A DNA stretch of 64,000 bases from Nocardioides cremeus (GTDB lineage: Bacteria > Actinomycetota > Actinomycetes > Propionibacteriales > Nocardioidaceae): assembly GCF_030518195.1 (NCBI RefSeq), contig NZ_JAULSC010000014.1:42059-106058 (forward strand), in the 5' to 3' direction. The translations under genes and the position numbers were made by a program. Position 1 is the first letter of the stretch; each line of letters begins with the position of its first letter. This document shows positions 37,704-46,899 of this stretch, piece after piece. Under the pieces are notes generated by a model. It was not told where the DNA came from, ran no database searches, and worked only from the letters and a program-made list of their open reading frames with translations.

Positions 37704-38137
37704 CAGCGCAGACGGACGGTCCGGCCCTTGGCCACGTCGGAGTAGGTGCCCGACGGGTCCTGGGTCTCGAACACGAAGTCGGTGACCCGCGCCTTGCCCT
37801 TCTCCCACTTGAAGCCGCCGGTCGGACGGCGCATGGCGAGCCACACCGTCTCCTCCTCGCCGTCGCACTCGAAGGCGTTGATGTGGGTGACCTGCGCCGT
37901 CTGGGTCTGCGTCCCACCGACGGTGACCTGGGTCAGCGTCGCGGTCAGCCGGGCGCTGGTGGTGTCCTCGGAGCAGGTCACCGTGCCCTTGACGTAGGCG
38001 ATCTTGTAGGAGTCGGAGAGGTGTCCCCGCTTCTTGATCTTGACGATGGTGCTGTCGGCCTGTGCGGCCGGCATGGCCGACAGAGTCAGGCCGGCCATGG
38101 TGGTCGCTGCTGCGAGCAGCTGAACGGACTTGCGCAT
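37703..38137 (-). CDS. Small secreted protein of unknown function
   Basis: A 144-residue protein with a clear Sec signal peptide (RKSVQLLAAATTMAGLTLSA, cleavage probably after AQA near residue 27). The mature part is about 117 residues, basic and beta-rich (TVTCSEDTTSARLTATLTQV, TQTAQVTHINAFECDGEEETVW), with two Cys that could form a disulfide. No family is recognised. GGGAG lies six bases before ATG 38137. A TAGCGT hexamer with a GATGCC-GCG-GGCATC palindrome (38205-38219) beside it may be its regulated promoter. It is divergent from the oxidation cluster. Confidence 0.7.
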   Translation of the reverse strand: MRKSVQLLAAATTMAGLTLSAMPAAQADSTIVKIKKRGHLSDSYKIAYVKGTVTCSEDTTSARLTATLTQVTVGGTQTQTAQVTHINAFECDGEEETVWLAMRRPTGGFKWEKGKARVTDFVFETQDPSGTYSDVAKGRTVRLR

Positions 38138-38260
38138 TGTTGTCTCCCGAAGTGTTGTGAATGGTCGTGTGGCCCCCTGGCGACCACGAGGAGGACGCTA
38201 GGCCGATGCCGCGGGCATCTCGTCGCCCAATTCGATGATCTGTGGCGAGCCCGACGACCA

Positions 38261-38302
38261 TTGACAAACGAGAACACGTTCCACCAGTCTGACGCGTGTC
38301 AA
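38261..38302 (+). promoter_or_regulatory. Promoter with palindromic TetR/KstR-like operator
   Basis: TTGACA (38261-38266) and CAGTCT (38285-38290) are 18 bases apart. In the spacer lies AGAACACGTTC (38271-38281), whose GAAC-N2-GTTC arms resemble the operator of the steroid-catabolism repressor KstR. An outer TTGACA/TGTCAA pair (38261 and 38297) also exists. A repressor here would block the cluster starting at 38352. Confidence 0.45.
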
Positions 38303-38351
38303 TTCATGGCCCACATCACCCGTTCACCACGATGAAGAGGCGGTACCCGAG

Positions 38352-39464
38352 ATGGTCGGACCGCTCGACGAGTTCCCGCTGCACCAGGCCCCGCTGCCCG
38401 TGGAGTGGGCCGCCACCAGCGACCGCAACTTCTACGACCGCAGCTACTTCAACGCCCACGACCGCAGCGGCGACCGCTTCTTGATCATGGGGCTGGGCTA
38501 TTACCCCAACCTCGGCACCAAGGACGCGTTCGTGCTGTGGCGCCGCGGCGACACCCAGACCGCGCTGCACCTCGGCGACCCCGTCGACGGGGACCGCCTC
38601 AACATGCACGTCGGCCCCTTCCGGATCGAGGTCCCCGAGCCCCTGCGGCGGCTGCGGGTGGTGCTCGAGGAGACCGAGGGGATGGCCCTCGACCTGCACT
38701 GGGCGGGCTCCTTCGACGCCCTGCAGGAGCTGCCGCACGTGATGCGCTCGGGCAGCCGCGTCACCCTCGACGCCCAGCGCTTCGCCCAGGTCGGCTCGTG
38801 GGAGGGCACGATGCTCGTCGACGGCGAGGAGATCACCGTCTCGCCGGACACCTGGCTCGGCACCCGCGACCGCTCGTGGGGCATCCGCCCGGTCGGCGAG
38901 CCCGAGCCCGCCGGCCGCCCGTCCGACCCGCCCTTCGACGGGATGTGGTGGACCTACGTGCCGATGCGCTTCGACGACTTCTGCGTCGTGCTGCTGATGC
39001 AGGAGACCCCCGAGGGCCACCGCGTCTTCAACGACTGCAGCCGGGTCTTCCCCGACGGACGCATCGAGCAGCTCGGCTGGCCCCTGGTGCAGGTGCACTA
39101 CGCCTCGGGCACCCGCAGCGCCACCGGCGCCACGATCCGCTGCACCCGCCCCGATGGGGTCGAGGTGCTGCTCGAGGTCGAGGCCAGGCTGCCCACCCCG
39201 CTGCACCTCGGCGGCGGCTACGGCGGCGACGGCGACTGGAGCCACGGGCTGTGGAAGGGCGAGGGGTTCGTCGAGCGGCTCAGCTACGACGTCACCACCC
39301 CCGAGAACGCCGGCAGGCTCATGTTCGGCGTCGTCGACTACGTCGGGCGCAGCACCTGCCACGAGGAGGGCCGCACCAGCGAGGGCTGGGGCCTCTTCGA
39401 GCACGGCGTGATCGGGCGCCACGACCGCAGCGGGTTCTCCGACTGGTTCGACCTCGCGCCCTGA
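38352..39464 (+). CDS. CrtC/AttH lipocalin-like protein (DUF7064/DUF7065 type)
   Basis: A 370-residue soluble protein without signal peptide. It is rich in beta strands and aromatic residues (FYDRSYFNAHDRSGDRFL, GLGYYPNLGTKDAF, ISPDTW-like TVSPDTWLGTRDRSWGIRP, GMWWTYVPMRFDDFCVV). This pattern fits the double-lipocalin CrtC/AttH-like proteins that often sit beside acyl-CoA and terpenoid or steroid catabolic genes and may bind or hydrate hydrophobic substrates. The family call is from memory of the motif pattern. It leads a run with two aldehyde dehydrogenases and a GMC oxidoreductase. A weak GAGG site precedes ATG 38352. Confidence 0.65.
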   Translation: MVGPLDEFPLHQAPLPVEWAATSDRNFYDRSYFNAHDRSGDRFLIMGLGYYPNLGTKDAFVLWRRGDTQTALHLGDPVDGDRLNMHVGPFRIEVPEPLRRLRVVLEETEGMALDLHWAGSFDALQELPHVMRSGSRVTLDAQRFAQVGSWEGTMLVDGEEITVSPDTWLGTRDRSWGIRPVGEPEPAGRPSDPPFDGMWWTYVPMRFDDFCVVLLMQETPEGHRVFNDCSRVFPDGRIEQLGWPLVQVHYASGTRSATGATIRCTRPDGVEVLLEVEARLPTPLHLGGGYGGDGDWSHGLWKGEGFVERLSYDVTTPENAGRLMFGVVDYVGRSTCHEEGRTSEGWGLFEHGVIGRHDRSGFSDWFDLAP

Positions 39465-39521
39465 CCGACGCCCACCCGACCGCCCACCCCCGCACAGCGA
39501 CCAGCAGCCAGGAGCCCCCGG

Positions 39522-41012
39522 ATGCCCCAGACCCAGGACCACCGACCGATCAGCGCCGACGCGCTCGACCGCGACAGCTTCTACATCGACGGGCGCTGGG
39601 CCCGGCCCGCCACGGGCGACGTCATCGAGGTCGTCTCCCCGCACACCGAGCAGGTCGTGGCCCGGGTGCCCGAGGGACGCCCGGCCGACATCGACGCCGC
39701 CGTGGCGGCCGCGCGCCGAGCCTTCGACGAGGGGCCCTGGCCACGGACGTCCCCCGCCGAGCGGATCGAGGTCGTCCAGCGCCTCTCCCACCTGTACGCC
39801 GCCCGGCTGGGCGACATGGCCGAGCTCATCACGATCGAGATGGGCTCGCCCACCTCGTTCGCCAACCTGGCGCAGTCGCCGGCGCCCTGGATGCAGATCG
39901 AGGCGTTCATCGCCATCGCCCGCGACTTCCCCTGGGAGGCGGCCCGGCCCGGCGTGCTGGGCTCCGAGGTGCTGGTGCGCCACGAGCCGGTGGGCGTGGT
40001 CGCGGCGATCCCGCCGTGGAACGTCCCGCAGTTCACCCTGGTCTCCAAGGTGGTGCCGGCGCTGCTGGCCGGCTGCACGGTGGTGGCCAAGCCCGCCCCC
40101 GAGTCGCCGCTCGACGCCTACCTGCTCGCCGAGCTGCTCGACGAGGCCGGGGTGCCGCCGGGCGTGGTCAACATCGTCGCCGGGGGTCGCGAGACCGGCG
40201 CCCACCTGGTCGCCCACCCGGGCATCGACAAGGTGGCCTTCACCGGCTCCACCGCCGCGGGCCGCACCATCGGCGCGCTGTGCGGCGAGCAGCTCAAGCG
40301 CTGCTCGCTCGAGCTGGGCGGGAAGTCGGCGGCCATCGTGCTCGACGACGCCGACCTCACCGCCACCATGGAGGGGCTGCGCTTCACCTCCTTCATGAAC
40401 TCCGGGCAGGCCTGCGTGGCCCAGACCCGGGTGCTGGCCCCGCGCAGCCGCTACGCCGAGGTGGTCGACGCGCTGGCGCAGACCGCCGCGTCGATGCCCG
40501 TGGGCGACCCGGCCGACCCCGCCACCGAGGTCGGCCCGATGGTGGCGCGTCGGCAGCAGGAGCGGGTGACGTCGTACATCGAGATCGGCCTCGGCGAGGG
40601 CGCCCGCGTCGTCACCGGCGGCACGGGGATGCCCGAGGGGCTCGACCGCGGCTGGTACGTGCGCCCGACGGTCTTCGCCGACGTCGACAACCGGATGCGC
40701 ATCGCCCAGGAGGAGATCTTCGGGCCGGTGGTCTCGGTGATCGCCTACGACGGTGTCGACGAGGCCGTGCGGATCGCCAACGACTCCGACTACGGGCTCG
40801 CCGGGACGGTGTGGACCGCCGACGTCGCGGCCGGGCTCGACGTGGCCCGGCAGGTGCGCACCGGCACCTACGGCGTCAACACGTACACGATGGACTTCGC
40901 CGCGCCCTTCGGTGGGTTCAAGGCCTCGGGGCTGGGACGCGAGTTCGGGCCCGAGGGGATGGCGCAGTACACCGAGGTCAAGTCCATCTACACCCCGCCG
41001 CCGGCGGGCTAG
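39522..41012 (+). CDS. Aldehyde dehydrogenase, NAD(P)-dependent
   Basis: A 496-residue aldehyde dehydrogenase that oxidises an aldehyde to an acid. The oxyanion Asn is in IPPWNVPQF (about residue 165), the cofactor loop is FTGSTAAGRTIG (about 240), Glu is in LELGGKSAA (about 263), and the catalytic Cys is in MNSGQACVAQTR (about 296). EEIFGPVVSVIAY and the terminal FGGFKASGLGREFG are also typical. AGGAG lies before ATG 39522. It follows the lipocalin-like gene after 57 bases. The physiological aldehyde is unknown. Confidence 0.9.
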   Translation: MPQTQDHRPISADALDRDSFYIDGRWARPATGDVIEVVSPHTEQVVARVPEGRPADIDAAVAAARRAFDEGPWPRTSPAERIEVVQRLSHLYAARLGDMAELITIEMGSPTSFANLAQSPAPWMQIEAFIAIARDFPWEAARPGVLGSEVLVRHEPVGVVAAIPPWNVPQFTLVSKVVPALLAGCTVVAKPAPESPLDAYLLAELLDEAGVPPGVVNIVAGGRETGAHLVAHPGIDKVAFTGSTAAGRTIGALCGEQLKRCSLELGGKSAAIVLDDADLTATMEGLRFTSFMNSGQACVAQTRVLAPRSRYAEVVDALAQTAASMPVGDPADPATEVGPMVARRQQERVTSYIEIGLGEGARVVTGGTGMPEGLDRGWYVRPTVFADVDNRMRIAQEEIFGPVVSVIAYDGVDEAVRIANDSDYGLAGTVWTADVAAGLDVARQVRTGTYGVNTYTMDFAAPFGGFKASGLGREFGPEGMAQYTEVKSIYTPPPAG

Positions 41013-41021
41013 CCGAGGCGC

Positions 41022-41072
41022 TTGACAATCTCTTTGCCTGTGTAAAAGAGCACACTGGCTACCAATCGGTAG
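41022..41072 (+). promoter_or_regulatory. AT-rich control region with palindromic operator before second aldehyde dehydrogenase
   Basis: CTACC-AATC-GGTAG (41059-41072) is a perfect 5-4-5 inverted repeat placed just upstream of the -10 at 41093. Further up, TTGACA (41022-41027) and TAAAAG (41043-41048) may form a second promoter with a short 15-base spacer. The region is much richer in A+T than its surroundings. A TetR-type regulator is the likely ligand, by inference. Confidence 0.45.
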
Positions 41073-41092
41073 TGAGCGAGACCGCGGTCACA

Positions 41093-41098
41093 TACTCT
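41093..41098 (+). promoter_or_regulatory. -10 hexamer TACTCT, second aldehyde dehydrogenase gene
   Basis: TACTCT, six bases, then ATG 41105; no Shine-Dalgarno sequence. Confidence 0.5.
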
Positions 41099-41104
41099 CG
41101 GTAC

Positions 41105-42727
41105 ATGAACGCGCAACAGCCCGACCGGACCGGTGCCTCGTCGCTCGACGGGCCGCACGACCCCGAGCACGACCCGACCGCGTCGTACGCGCTCGAGCCC
41201 GAGTACGTCGCGTCCCTGACCAGGCGGGTGCTCAGCAGCACCGGGCGCACCGCCGAGGTGCGCACGCCGATCAGCGGCGCGCCGCTGGCGCACGTGCCGC
41301 AGTCGAGCGAGCACGACGTGCAGGAGGCCTTCACCCGGGCGCGACGTGCCCAGGTCGCGTGGGCGCGCACCAGCCTCGAGCACCGCTCGGCCATCATGAT
41401 GCGCCTGCACGACCTGGTGCTCGACCGCCAGGAGGAGATCCTCGACCTGGTCGTGTGGGAGTCGGGCAAGTCGCGCCAGCACGCCTTCGACGAGCCGGTC
41501 CACATCGCGCTCACCGCGCGCTACTACGCCCGCACCGCCCACCAGCACCTCGACCCCCAGCGTCGCCTCGGCGTGGTGCCCGGGCTGACCCGCGTCGAGG
41601 TCAACCGGGTGCCCAAGGGCGTCGTGGGCATCATCTCGCCCTGGAACTACCCCTTCACGATGGCGCTGTGCGACGGGCTGCCCGCGCTGATGGCCGGCAA
41701 CGCCGTGGTCGCCAAGCCCGACGCCCAGACCATGCTCTCGGCGCTGCTCGGCGCCCAGCTGCTCGAGGAGGCGGGCTTCCCGAAGGACCTGTGGCAGGTC
41801 GTGGCCGGCCCCGGCTCCGAGGTCGGCCCCCAGGTGATCGGCCGGGCCGACTACATCTGCTTCACCGGCTCCACCGCCACCGGCCGTCGCGTCGCGGCTG
41901 GCTGCGCCGAGCGGCTGATCGGCTGCTCGCTCGAGCTGGGCGGCAAGAACCCGATGCTGGTGCTGCGCGACGCCGACGTCGAGCGGGCCGCCGAGGGCGC
42001 GGTGCGGGCGTCGTTCTCCAACGCCGGCCAGCTGTGCGTCTCGGCCGAGCGGCTCTTCGTCGCCGACCAGGTCTACGACCGCTTCGTCGAGCGCTTCGTG
42101 GCCCGGACCCAGGCGATGACCCTGGGTGCGAGCCTCGAGTGGGGCAACGACATGGGCTCGCTGGTCAGCCAGGCGCAGCTCGACACCGTCACCAGCCAGG
42201 TCGAGGACGCCGTCGCCAAGGGCGCACGCGTGCTGACCGGCGGACGGGCGCGGCCCGACCTGGGGCCCTACGTCTTCGAGCCGACCATCCTCGAGGGCGT
42301 CACTCCGGAGATGACCTGCTTCGGCCAGGAGACCTTCGGGCCGGTCGTCTCGCTCTACCGCTTCCACGACGAGGCCGACGCGGTGGCGCGCGCCAACGCG
42401 GGGGAGTACGGCCTCAACGGCTCGGTCTACAGCCGCGACGGCGCCCGGGCCCGGGCGATCGCCCGCGAGATCGCCTGCGGCACCGTCAACGTCAACGAGG
42501 CGTTCGCGGCCACCTTCGCCTCGGTCGACTCGCCGATGGGCGGCATGCGCCAGTCGGGGATGGGTCGTCGCCAGGGGAGCGAGGGCATCCACCGCTACAC
42601 CGAGACCCAGTCGGTCGCCACCCAGCGGCTGATCCGCATCGCCCCGATGCTGGGCATGTCCGACGAGACCTACGCACGGGTGATGACCGCCCAGCTGCGA
42701 GTGATGAAGAAGCTGGGAAGGGCCTGA
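41105..42727 (+). CDS. Succinate-semialdehyde dehydrogenase-like aldehyde dehydrogenase
   Basis: A 540-residue aldehyde dehydrogenase of the GabD2-like group. Motifs are ISPWNYPFTMAL with the oxyanion Asn (about residue 180), FTGSTATGRRVA (about 258), LELGGKNPMLVL with Glu near 277, and FSNAGQLCVSAERLF with the catalytic Cys near 310. Substrates may be succinate semialdehyde or longer aldehydes. The N-terminal 50 residues are an acidic extension. The stop is one base before the GMC gene start, so the two are coupled and may act in sequence, alcohol to aldehyde to acid. Confidence 0.88.
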   Translation: MNAQQPDRTGASSLDGPHDPEHDPTASYALEPEYVASLTRRVLSSTGRTAEVRTPISGAPLAHVPQSSEHDVQEAFTRARRAQVAWARTSLEHRSAIMMRLHDLVLDRQEEILDLVVWESGKSRQHAFDEPVHIALTARYYARTAHQHLDPQRRLGVVPGLTRVEVNRVPKGVVGIISPWNYPFTMALCDGLPALMAGNAVVAKPDAQTMLSALLGAQLLEEAGFPKDLWQVVAGPGSEVGPQVIGRADYICFTGSTATGRRVAAGCAERLIGCSLELGGKNPMLVLRDADVERAAEGAVRASFSNAGQLCVSAERLFVADQVYDRFVERFVARTQAMTLGASLEWGNDMGSLVSQAQLDTVTSQVEDAVAKGARVLTGGRARPDLGPYVFEPTILEGVTPEMTCFGQETFGPVVSLYRFHDEADAVARANAGEYGLNGSVYSRDGARARAIAREIACGTVNVNEAFAATFASVDSPMGGMRQSGMGRRQGSEGIHRYTETQSVATQRLIRIAPMLGMSDETYARVMTAQLRVMKKLGRA

Positions 42728-42728
42728 C

Positions 42729-44447
42729 ATGAGCGAGCACGACTACGACGTCCTGGTGATCGGCTCCGGCTTCGGCGGCTCGGTGAGCGCGCTGCGGCTG
42801 ACCGAGAAGGGCTACCGGGTGGGCGTGGTCGAGGCGGGCGCCCGCTTCGAGGACGTCGACTTCTCCTCCGGCACCTTCGACATCACCCGTTACCTGTGGG
42901 CGCCCGCCCTGGGCTGCTACGGCATCCAGCGCATCGACGCGGTGCACGACACGATGATCGTGGCCGGCGCGGGCGTCGGCGGCGGCTCCCTGGTCTACGC
43001 CAACACGCTCTACGAGCCCCTGCCGGCCTTCTACAACGACCCGCAGTGGAGCCACATCACCGACTGGAAGTCCGAGCTGGCCCCCTACTACGACCAGGCC
43101 AAGCGGATGCTCGGCGTGGTGCAGAACCCGGTGCGCACCCCGGCCGACGACGTCATGGAGAAGGTCGCCGGCGACATGGGCGTGGCCGACTCCTTCCACC
43201 CGACCCCGGTCGGCGTCTTCTTCGGCGGCCCGGGCCAGCAGCCCGGTGAGCAGGCCGAGGACCCCTTCTTCGGCGGAGCCGGCCCCGCGCGCAACGCCTG
43301 CCTCAACTGCGGCGAGTGCATGTCGGGCTGCCGGCACAACGCCAAGAACACCCTGGTCAAGAACTACCTCTACCTCGCCGAGCAGCAGGGCGCGCGGGTG
43401 ATGCCGCTGAGCACCGTGACCCGCATCCGGCCCCGCGAGGGCGGCGGCTACGACGTCACCATCAAGTACACCAAGGCCAAGCGGGCCACGGCGCGCACCA
43501 CGCGCACCCTCACCGCCGAGCACGTGGTGATGGCCGCCGCCTCGCTGGGCACCCAGAAGCTGCTGCACCGGATGAAGGACGAGGGACACCTACCGCGCCT
43601 CTCCGAGCGGCTGGGCTACCTCTCGCGCACCAACTCCGAGTCGATCCTGGGCGCCATCGCACCCAAGTCGGACACCACCGACTACTCCTACGGCGTCGCC
43701 ATCACCTCGAGCTTCCACCCCGACGCCGACACGCACGTCGAGCCGGTGCGCTACGGCAAGGGCTTCAACGCGATGGCGATGATGCAGACCGTGCTCACCG
43801 ACGGCGACGGCGACGTGCCCCGCTGGCGCGCCTGGCTGAAGGAGATGTGGACCCAGCGCCGCGAGATCACCAACCTCTACGACCTCAAGCACTGGTCGGA
43901 ACGGACCGTCATCGCGCTGGTGATGCAGAGCCTCGACAACTCCATCACCACCTACGGCAAGCGCAACAAGGTCACCGGGCACTGGCGGATGACCTCCCGC
44001 CAGGGCCACGGCGCGCCCAACCCGACATGGATCCCAGCGGCCAACGACGCCGTGCGCCGCATCGCCGGGGTGCTCGGCGGCACCCCCGGCGGCAACATCG
44101 GCGAGCCGTTCAACATGCCGCTGACCGCCCACTTCATCGGCGGCTGCGCGATCGGCGACTCGCCCGAGACCGGCGTGATCGACCCCTACCAGCGCGTCTA
44201 CGGCCACCCCGGCCTGCACGTGATGGACGGCGCCGCGATCACCGCCAACCTCGGCGTGAACCCGTCGTTGACGATCACAGCGCAGGCCGAGCGCGCGATG
44301 GCCCTGTGGCCCAACAAGGGCGAGGCCGACCGGCGCCCCGGGCTGGGCGCCGACTACCGCCGCGTCGACCCCGTCGCGCCGCTGCACCCGGTGGTCCCCG
44401 AGGGCGCTCCCGGCGCCCTGCGGCTGCCCATCGTCGGGGTCTCCTGA
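42729..44447 (+). CDS. GMC-family oxidoreductase, cholesterol oxidase (ChoD)-like
   Basis: A 572-residue FAD enzyme oxidising an alcohol, possibly a sterol or other hydrophobic alcohol. The FAD loop is VLVIGSGFGGSVSALRL (about residues 8-24). AGAGVGGGSLVYAN is typical of the group. A Cys-rich segment CLNCGECMSGCRHNAKNT (about 191-208) occurs in ChoD-type proteins. The C-terminal motifs HFIGGCAIGDSPETGVIDPY and GVNPSLTITAQAERAM carry the active-site region. There is no export signal. In mycobacteria choD adjoins guaB3; here they are about 9.4 kb apart, with guaA just downstream. Confidence 0.86.
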   Translation: MSEHDYDVLVIGSGFGGSVSALRLTEKGYRVGVVEAGARFEDVDFSSGTFDITRYLWAPALGCYGIQRIDAVHDTMIVAGAGVGGGSLVYANTLYEPLPAFYNDPQWSHITDWKSELAPYYDQAKRMLGVVQNPVRTPADDVMEKVAGDMGVADSFHPTPVGVFFGGPGQQPGEQAEDPFFGGAGPARNACLNCGECMSGCRHNAKNTLVKNYLYLAEQQGARVMPLSTVTRIRPREGGGYDVTIKYTKAKRATARTTRTLTAEHVVMAAASLGTQKLLHRMKDEGHLPRLSERLGYLSRTNSESILGAIAPKSDTTDYSYGVAITSSFHPDADTHVEPVRYGKGFNAMAMMQTVLTDGDGDVPRWRAWLKEMWTQRREITNLYDLKHWSERTVIALVMQSLDNSITTYGKRNKVTGHWRMTSRQGHGAPNPTWIPAANDAVRRIAGVLGGTPGGNIGEPFNMPLTAHFIGGCAIGDSPETGVIDPYQRVYGHPGLHVMDGAAITANLGVNPSLTITAQAERAMALWPNKGEADRRPGLGADYRRVDPVAPLHPVVPEGAPGALRLPIVGVS

Positions 44448-44607
44448 GTCCGGTTGTCTAGCCCACCGATAAAAGGTGCGAGAAAGACCGTCACCCGCGT
44501 AACCCCGTGAGATCGACCTCGTTGTGAAGATCAGACCCGGCAGTCATGCTCCCTCCCACAAGGTCGGGTCGTTGTCCAAGCTGCTGTCCAACAGAGGCGT
44601 GGACGAT

Positions 44608-44644
44608 CAGGGCCCGGCCATCCTCCCTCCCCGGCCGGGCCCTG
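44608..44644 (+). terminator. Terminator-type hairpin before guaA
   Basis: A perfect 12-bp stem (44608-44619 with 44633-44644) followed by GTGCTATTTCC. It is about 160 bases after the GMC gene and probably ends that transcript. The remaining sequence of the 293-base gap is relatively A+T rich without another recognised feature. Confidence 0.65.
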
Positions 44645-44728
44645 GTGCTATTTCCGGGGGTCTGCGCTGCGGGAGGACCCCAGCAGGGCGGGGCAGGTGG
44701 CGACCCGAGGCCCCGGCCGGTACGCCGA

Positions 44729-44734
44729 TAGGCT
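44729..44734 (+). promoter_or_regulatory. -10 hexamer TAGGCT, guaA
   Basis: TAGGCT, six bases, ATG 44741. Confidence 0.55.
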
Positions 44735-44740
44735 GGCCCC

Positions 44741-46336
44741 ATGAGCGACGTGACCCCCGGCATCCCCGACCACGACCTCGTGCTGGTCGTCGACTTCGGG
44801 GCGCAGTACGCCCAGCTGATCGCCCGGCGGGTGCGCGAGGCGCGGGTCTACTCCGAGATCGTGCCGCACCACATGCCGGTCGAGGAGATGCTGGCGCGCG
44901 AGCCGAAGGCGATCATCCTCTCCGGCGGCCCCAGCTCGGTCTACGCCGAGGGCGCGCCCGGCATCGACTCCTCGATCTTCACCTCGGGCACCCCGGTCTT
45001 CGGCATGTGCTACGGCTTCCAGCTGATGGCGGCCGGCCTGGGCGGCACCGTGGCCCGCACCGGCTCGCGCGAGTACGGCCGGACCCCGGTCACCGTCGGC
45101 GAGGCGGGCACCCTGCTGGCCGACGTACCGTCGTCGCACACGGTGTGGATGTCGCACGGCGACGCCGTCACCGCGGCCCCCGAGGGCTTCTCGGTGCTGG
45201 CGGAGACCACGAAGACCCCCGTCGCGGCGTTCGAGCAGGTCGACCGCGGCCTGGCCGGCGTGCAGTGGCACCCCGAGGTGCTGCACACCGAGCACGGCCA
45301 GGCGGTCCTCGAGCACTTCCTGGTCGACATCGCCGGCTGCCGCCAGACCTGGACGATGGTCAACATCGTCGAGGAGCAGATCGAGTCGATCCGCGCCCAG
45401 ATCGGCGAGCGCGGCCAGGCGATCTGCGGCCTGTCCGGCGGCGTCGACTCCGCCGTGGCCGCCGCGATCGTCCAGCGCGCCATCGGCGACCGGCTCACCT
45501 GCGTGTACGTCGACCACGGGCTGATGCGCTCGGGCGAGACCGAGCAGGTCGAGCGTGACTTCGTGGCCGCCACCGGGGTCGACCTGCGCGTGGTCGATGC
45601 CGAGAAGCAGTTCCTCGACGCCCTCGCCGGGGTCTCGGACCCCGAGGAGAAGCGCAAGATCATCGGCCGCGAGTTCATCCGCACCTTCGAGGCCGCCGAG
45701 GCCGAGGTGCTGGCCGACGCGGTGACCGGCGAGGGCGGCGACAAGGTCGCGTTCCTGGTGCAGGGCACCCTCTACCCCGACGTCGTGGAGTCGGGCGGCG
45801 GCGCCGGCACCTCCAACATCAAGAGCCACCACAACGTGGGCGGCCTGCCCGAGGACCTCGAGTTCGAGCTCGTCGAGCCGCTGCGGACCCTCTTCAAGGA
45901 CGAGGTGCGCCTGGTCGGTGAGCAGCTGGGCCTGCCCGCCGAGATCGTGCACCGCCAGCCGTTCCCGGGCCCCGGCCTGGGCATCCGGATCATCGGCGAG
46001 GTCACCCGTGAGCGGCTCGACATCCTGCGCCAGGCCGACGCGATCGTGCGCGAGGAGATGACCCGCGCCGGGCTCGACCGCGACATCTGGCAGATGCCGG
46101 TGGTGCTGCTCGCCGACGTGCGCTCGGTCGGGGTGCAGGGCGACGGCCGCACCTACGGCCACCCGGTCGTACTGCGCCCGGTCACCTCCGAGGACGCGAT
46201 GACCGCCGACTGGGCGCGGCTGCCCTACGACGTCCTCGAGACCGTCTCGACCCGCATCACCAACGAGGTCGAGGAGGTCAACCGGGTCACGGTCGACATC
46301 ACCAGCAAGCCCCCGGGCACCATCGAGTGGGAGTGA
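44741..46336 (+). CDS. guaA: GMP synthase (glutamine-hydrolysing)
   Basis: A 531-residue enzyme making GMP from XMP, ATP and glutamine. The class I glutamine amidotransferase domain (about residues 1-200) has [25 protein letters not shown] with the nucleophile Cys (about 90) and GVQWHPEV with His. The ATP pyrophosphatase P-loop is [17 protein letters not shown] (about 228-244). The dimerisation domain ends in [11 protein letters not shown], the standard C-terminus. Length is normal. It completes the IMP to GMP path with guaB at 29731. Confidence 0.97.
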   Translation: MSDVTPGIPDHDLVLVVDFGAQYAQLIARRVREARVYSEIVPHHMPVEEMLAREPKAIILSGGPSSVYAEGAPGIDSSIFTSGTPVFGMCYGFQLMAAGLGGTVARTGSREYGRTPVTVGEAGTLLADVPSSHTVWMSHGDAVTAAPEGFSVLAETTKTPVAAFEQVDRGLAGVQWHPEVLHTEHGQAVLEHFLVDIAGCRQTWTMVNIVEEQIESIRAQIGERGQAICGLSGGVDSAVAAAIVQRAIGDRLTCVYVDHGLMRSGETEQVERDFVAATGVDLRVVDAEKQFLDALAGVSDPEEKRKIIGREFIRTFEAAEAEVLADAVTGEGGDKVAFLVQGTLYPDVVESGGGAGTSNIKSHHNVGGLPEDLEFELVEPLRTLFKDEVRLVGEQLGLPAEIVHRQPFPGPGLGIRIIGEVTRERLDILRQADAIVREEMTRAGLDRDIWQMPVVLLADVRSVGVQGDGRTYGHPVVLRPVTSEDAMTADWARLPYDVLETVSTRITNEVEEVNRVTVDITSKPPGTIEWE

Positions 46337-46348
46337 GCGGGGCGGGCC

Positions 46349-46744
46349 TCAGCGCTGCTTGATGTCCTTCTTCGTACGCCGCCGCAGCTGGATGATGCGC
46401 AGGCTGCCGGCGGTCGCCGTCAGCAGGATGCCGGCGGTGGTGGCGATCAGCATCGCGACCGCCACGGGGGTCTCGCCCTCGAAGGAGAGGAACCGCACGG
46501 TCGTGGTGTCGGTGTTCTGGGCGATGAAGATGATCAGCAGCACCAGGAGCACACCCAGCCCGACGACGGCGGCGTACAGGCCGCTGGTGCGCGAGCCGCG
46601 CAGCGGGTCGTCGCCGGCCTTCTTGCCGGCCGGCTCGCTCGGCTCGGTCCGCGGGTGCTCCTCGCCGGGGCCGTCGGCACCGCCGGGCTTGCCGCCGGTC
46701 TTGTCGGTGGGCTCGTCACCGGGAGCGGGCTGCATGGTGCTCAT
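46349..46744 (-). CDS. LapA-domain (DUF1049-like) membrane protein
   Basis: A 131-residue protein with a long hydrophilic, Gly/Pro/Glu-rich N-terminus (1-55), two membrane segments (about 57-77 and 93-115) and a basic tail (LRRRTKKDIKQR). The segment IIFIAQNTDTTTVRFLSFEGETPVAVAML between the helices is the signature of the LapA/DUF1049 family, thought to take part in envelope assembly. Function here is unknown. It is convergent with guaA. Confidence 0.8.
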   Translation of the reverse strand: MSTMQPAPGDEPTDKTGGKPGGADGPGEEHPRTEPSEPAGKKAGDDPLRGSRTSGLYAAVVGLGVLLVLLIIFIAQNTDTTTVRFLSFEGETPVAVAMLIATTAGILLTATAGSLRIIQLRRRTKKDIKQR

Positions 46745-46751
46745 GTGGTCA

Positions 46752-46757
46752 ACCGTA
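46752..46757 (-). promoter_or_regulatory. -10 hexamer TACGGT, LapA-domain gene
   Basis: Minus-strand TACGGT, seven bases, ATG 46744. Confidence 0.45.
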
Positions 46758-46899
46758 GTCCCGTGCGCAGCGGTGCGGGGCCACCCCGGTGGGCGCGGGA
46801 GCGCCGGGCATGCCGCACCTGAGGTAAAAAAGCGTGAGGGCGGTCACGATGTGCAGGTTTTACTGGTGAGCGCCGGCCAGTCGTTGTAGATTCATCTTC

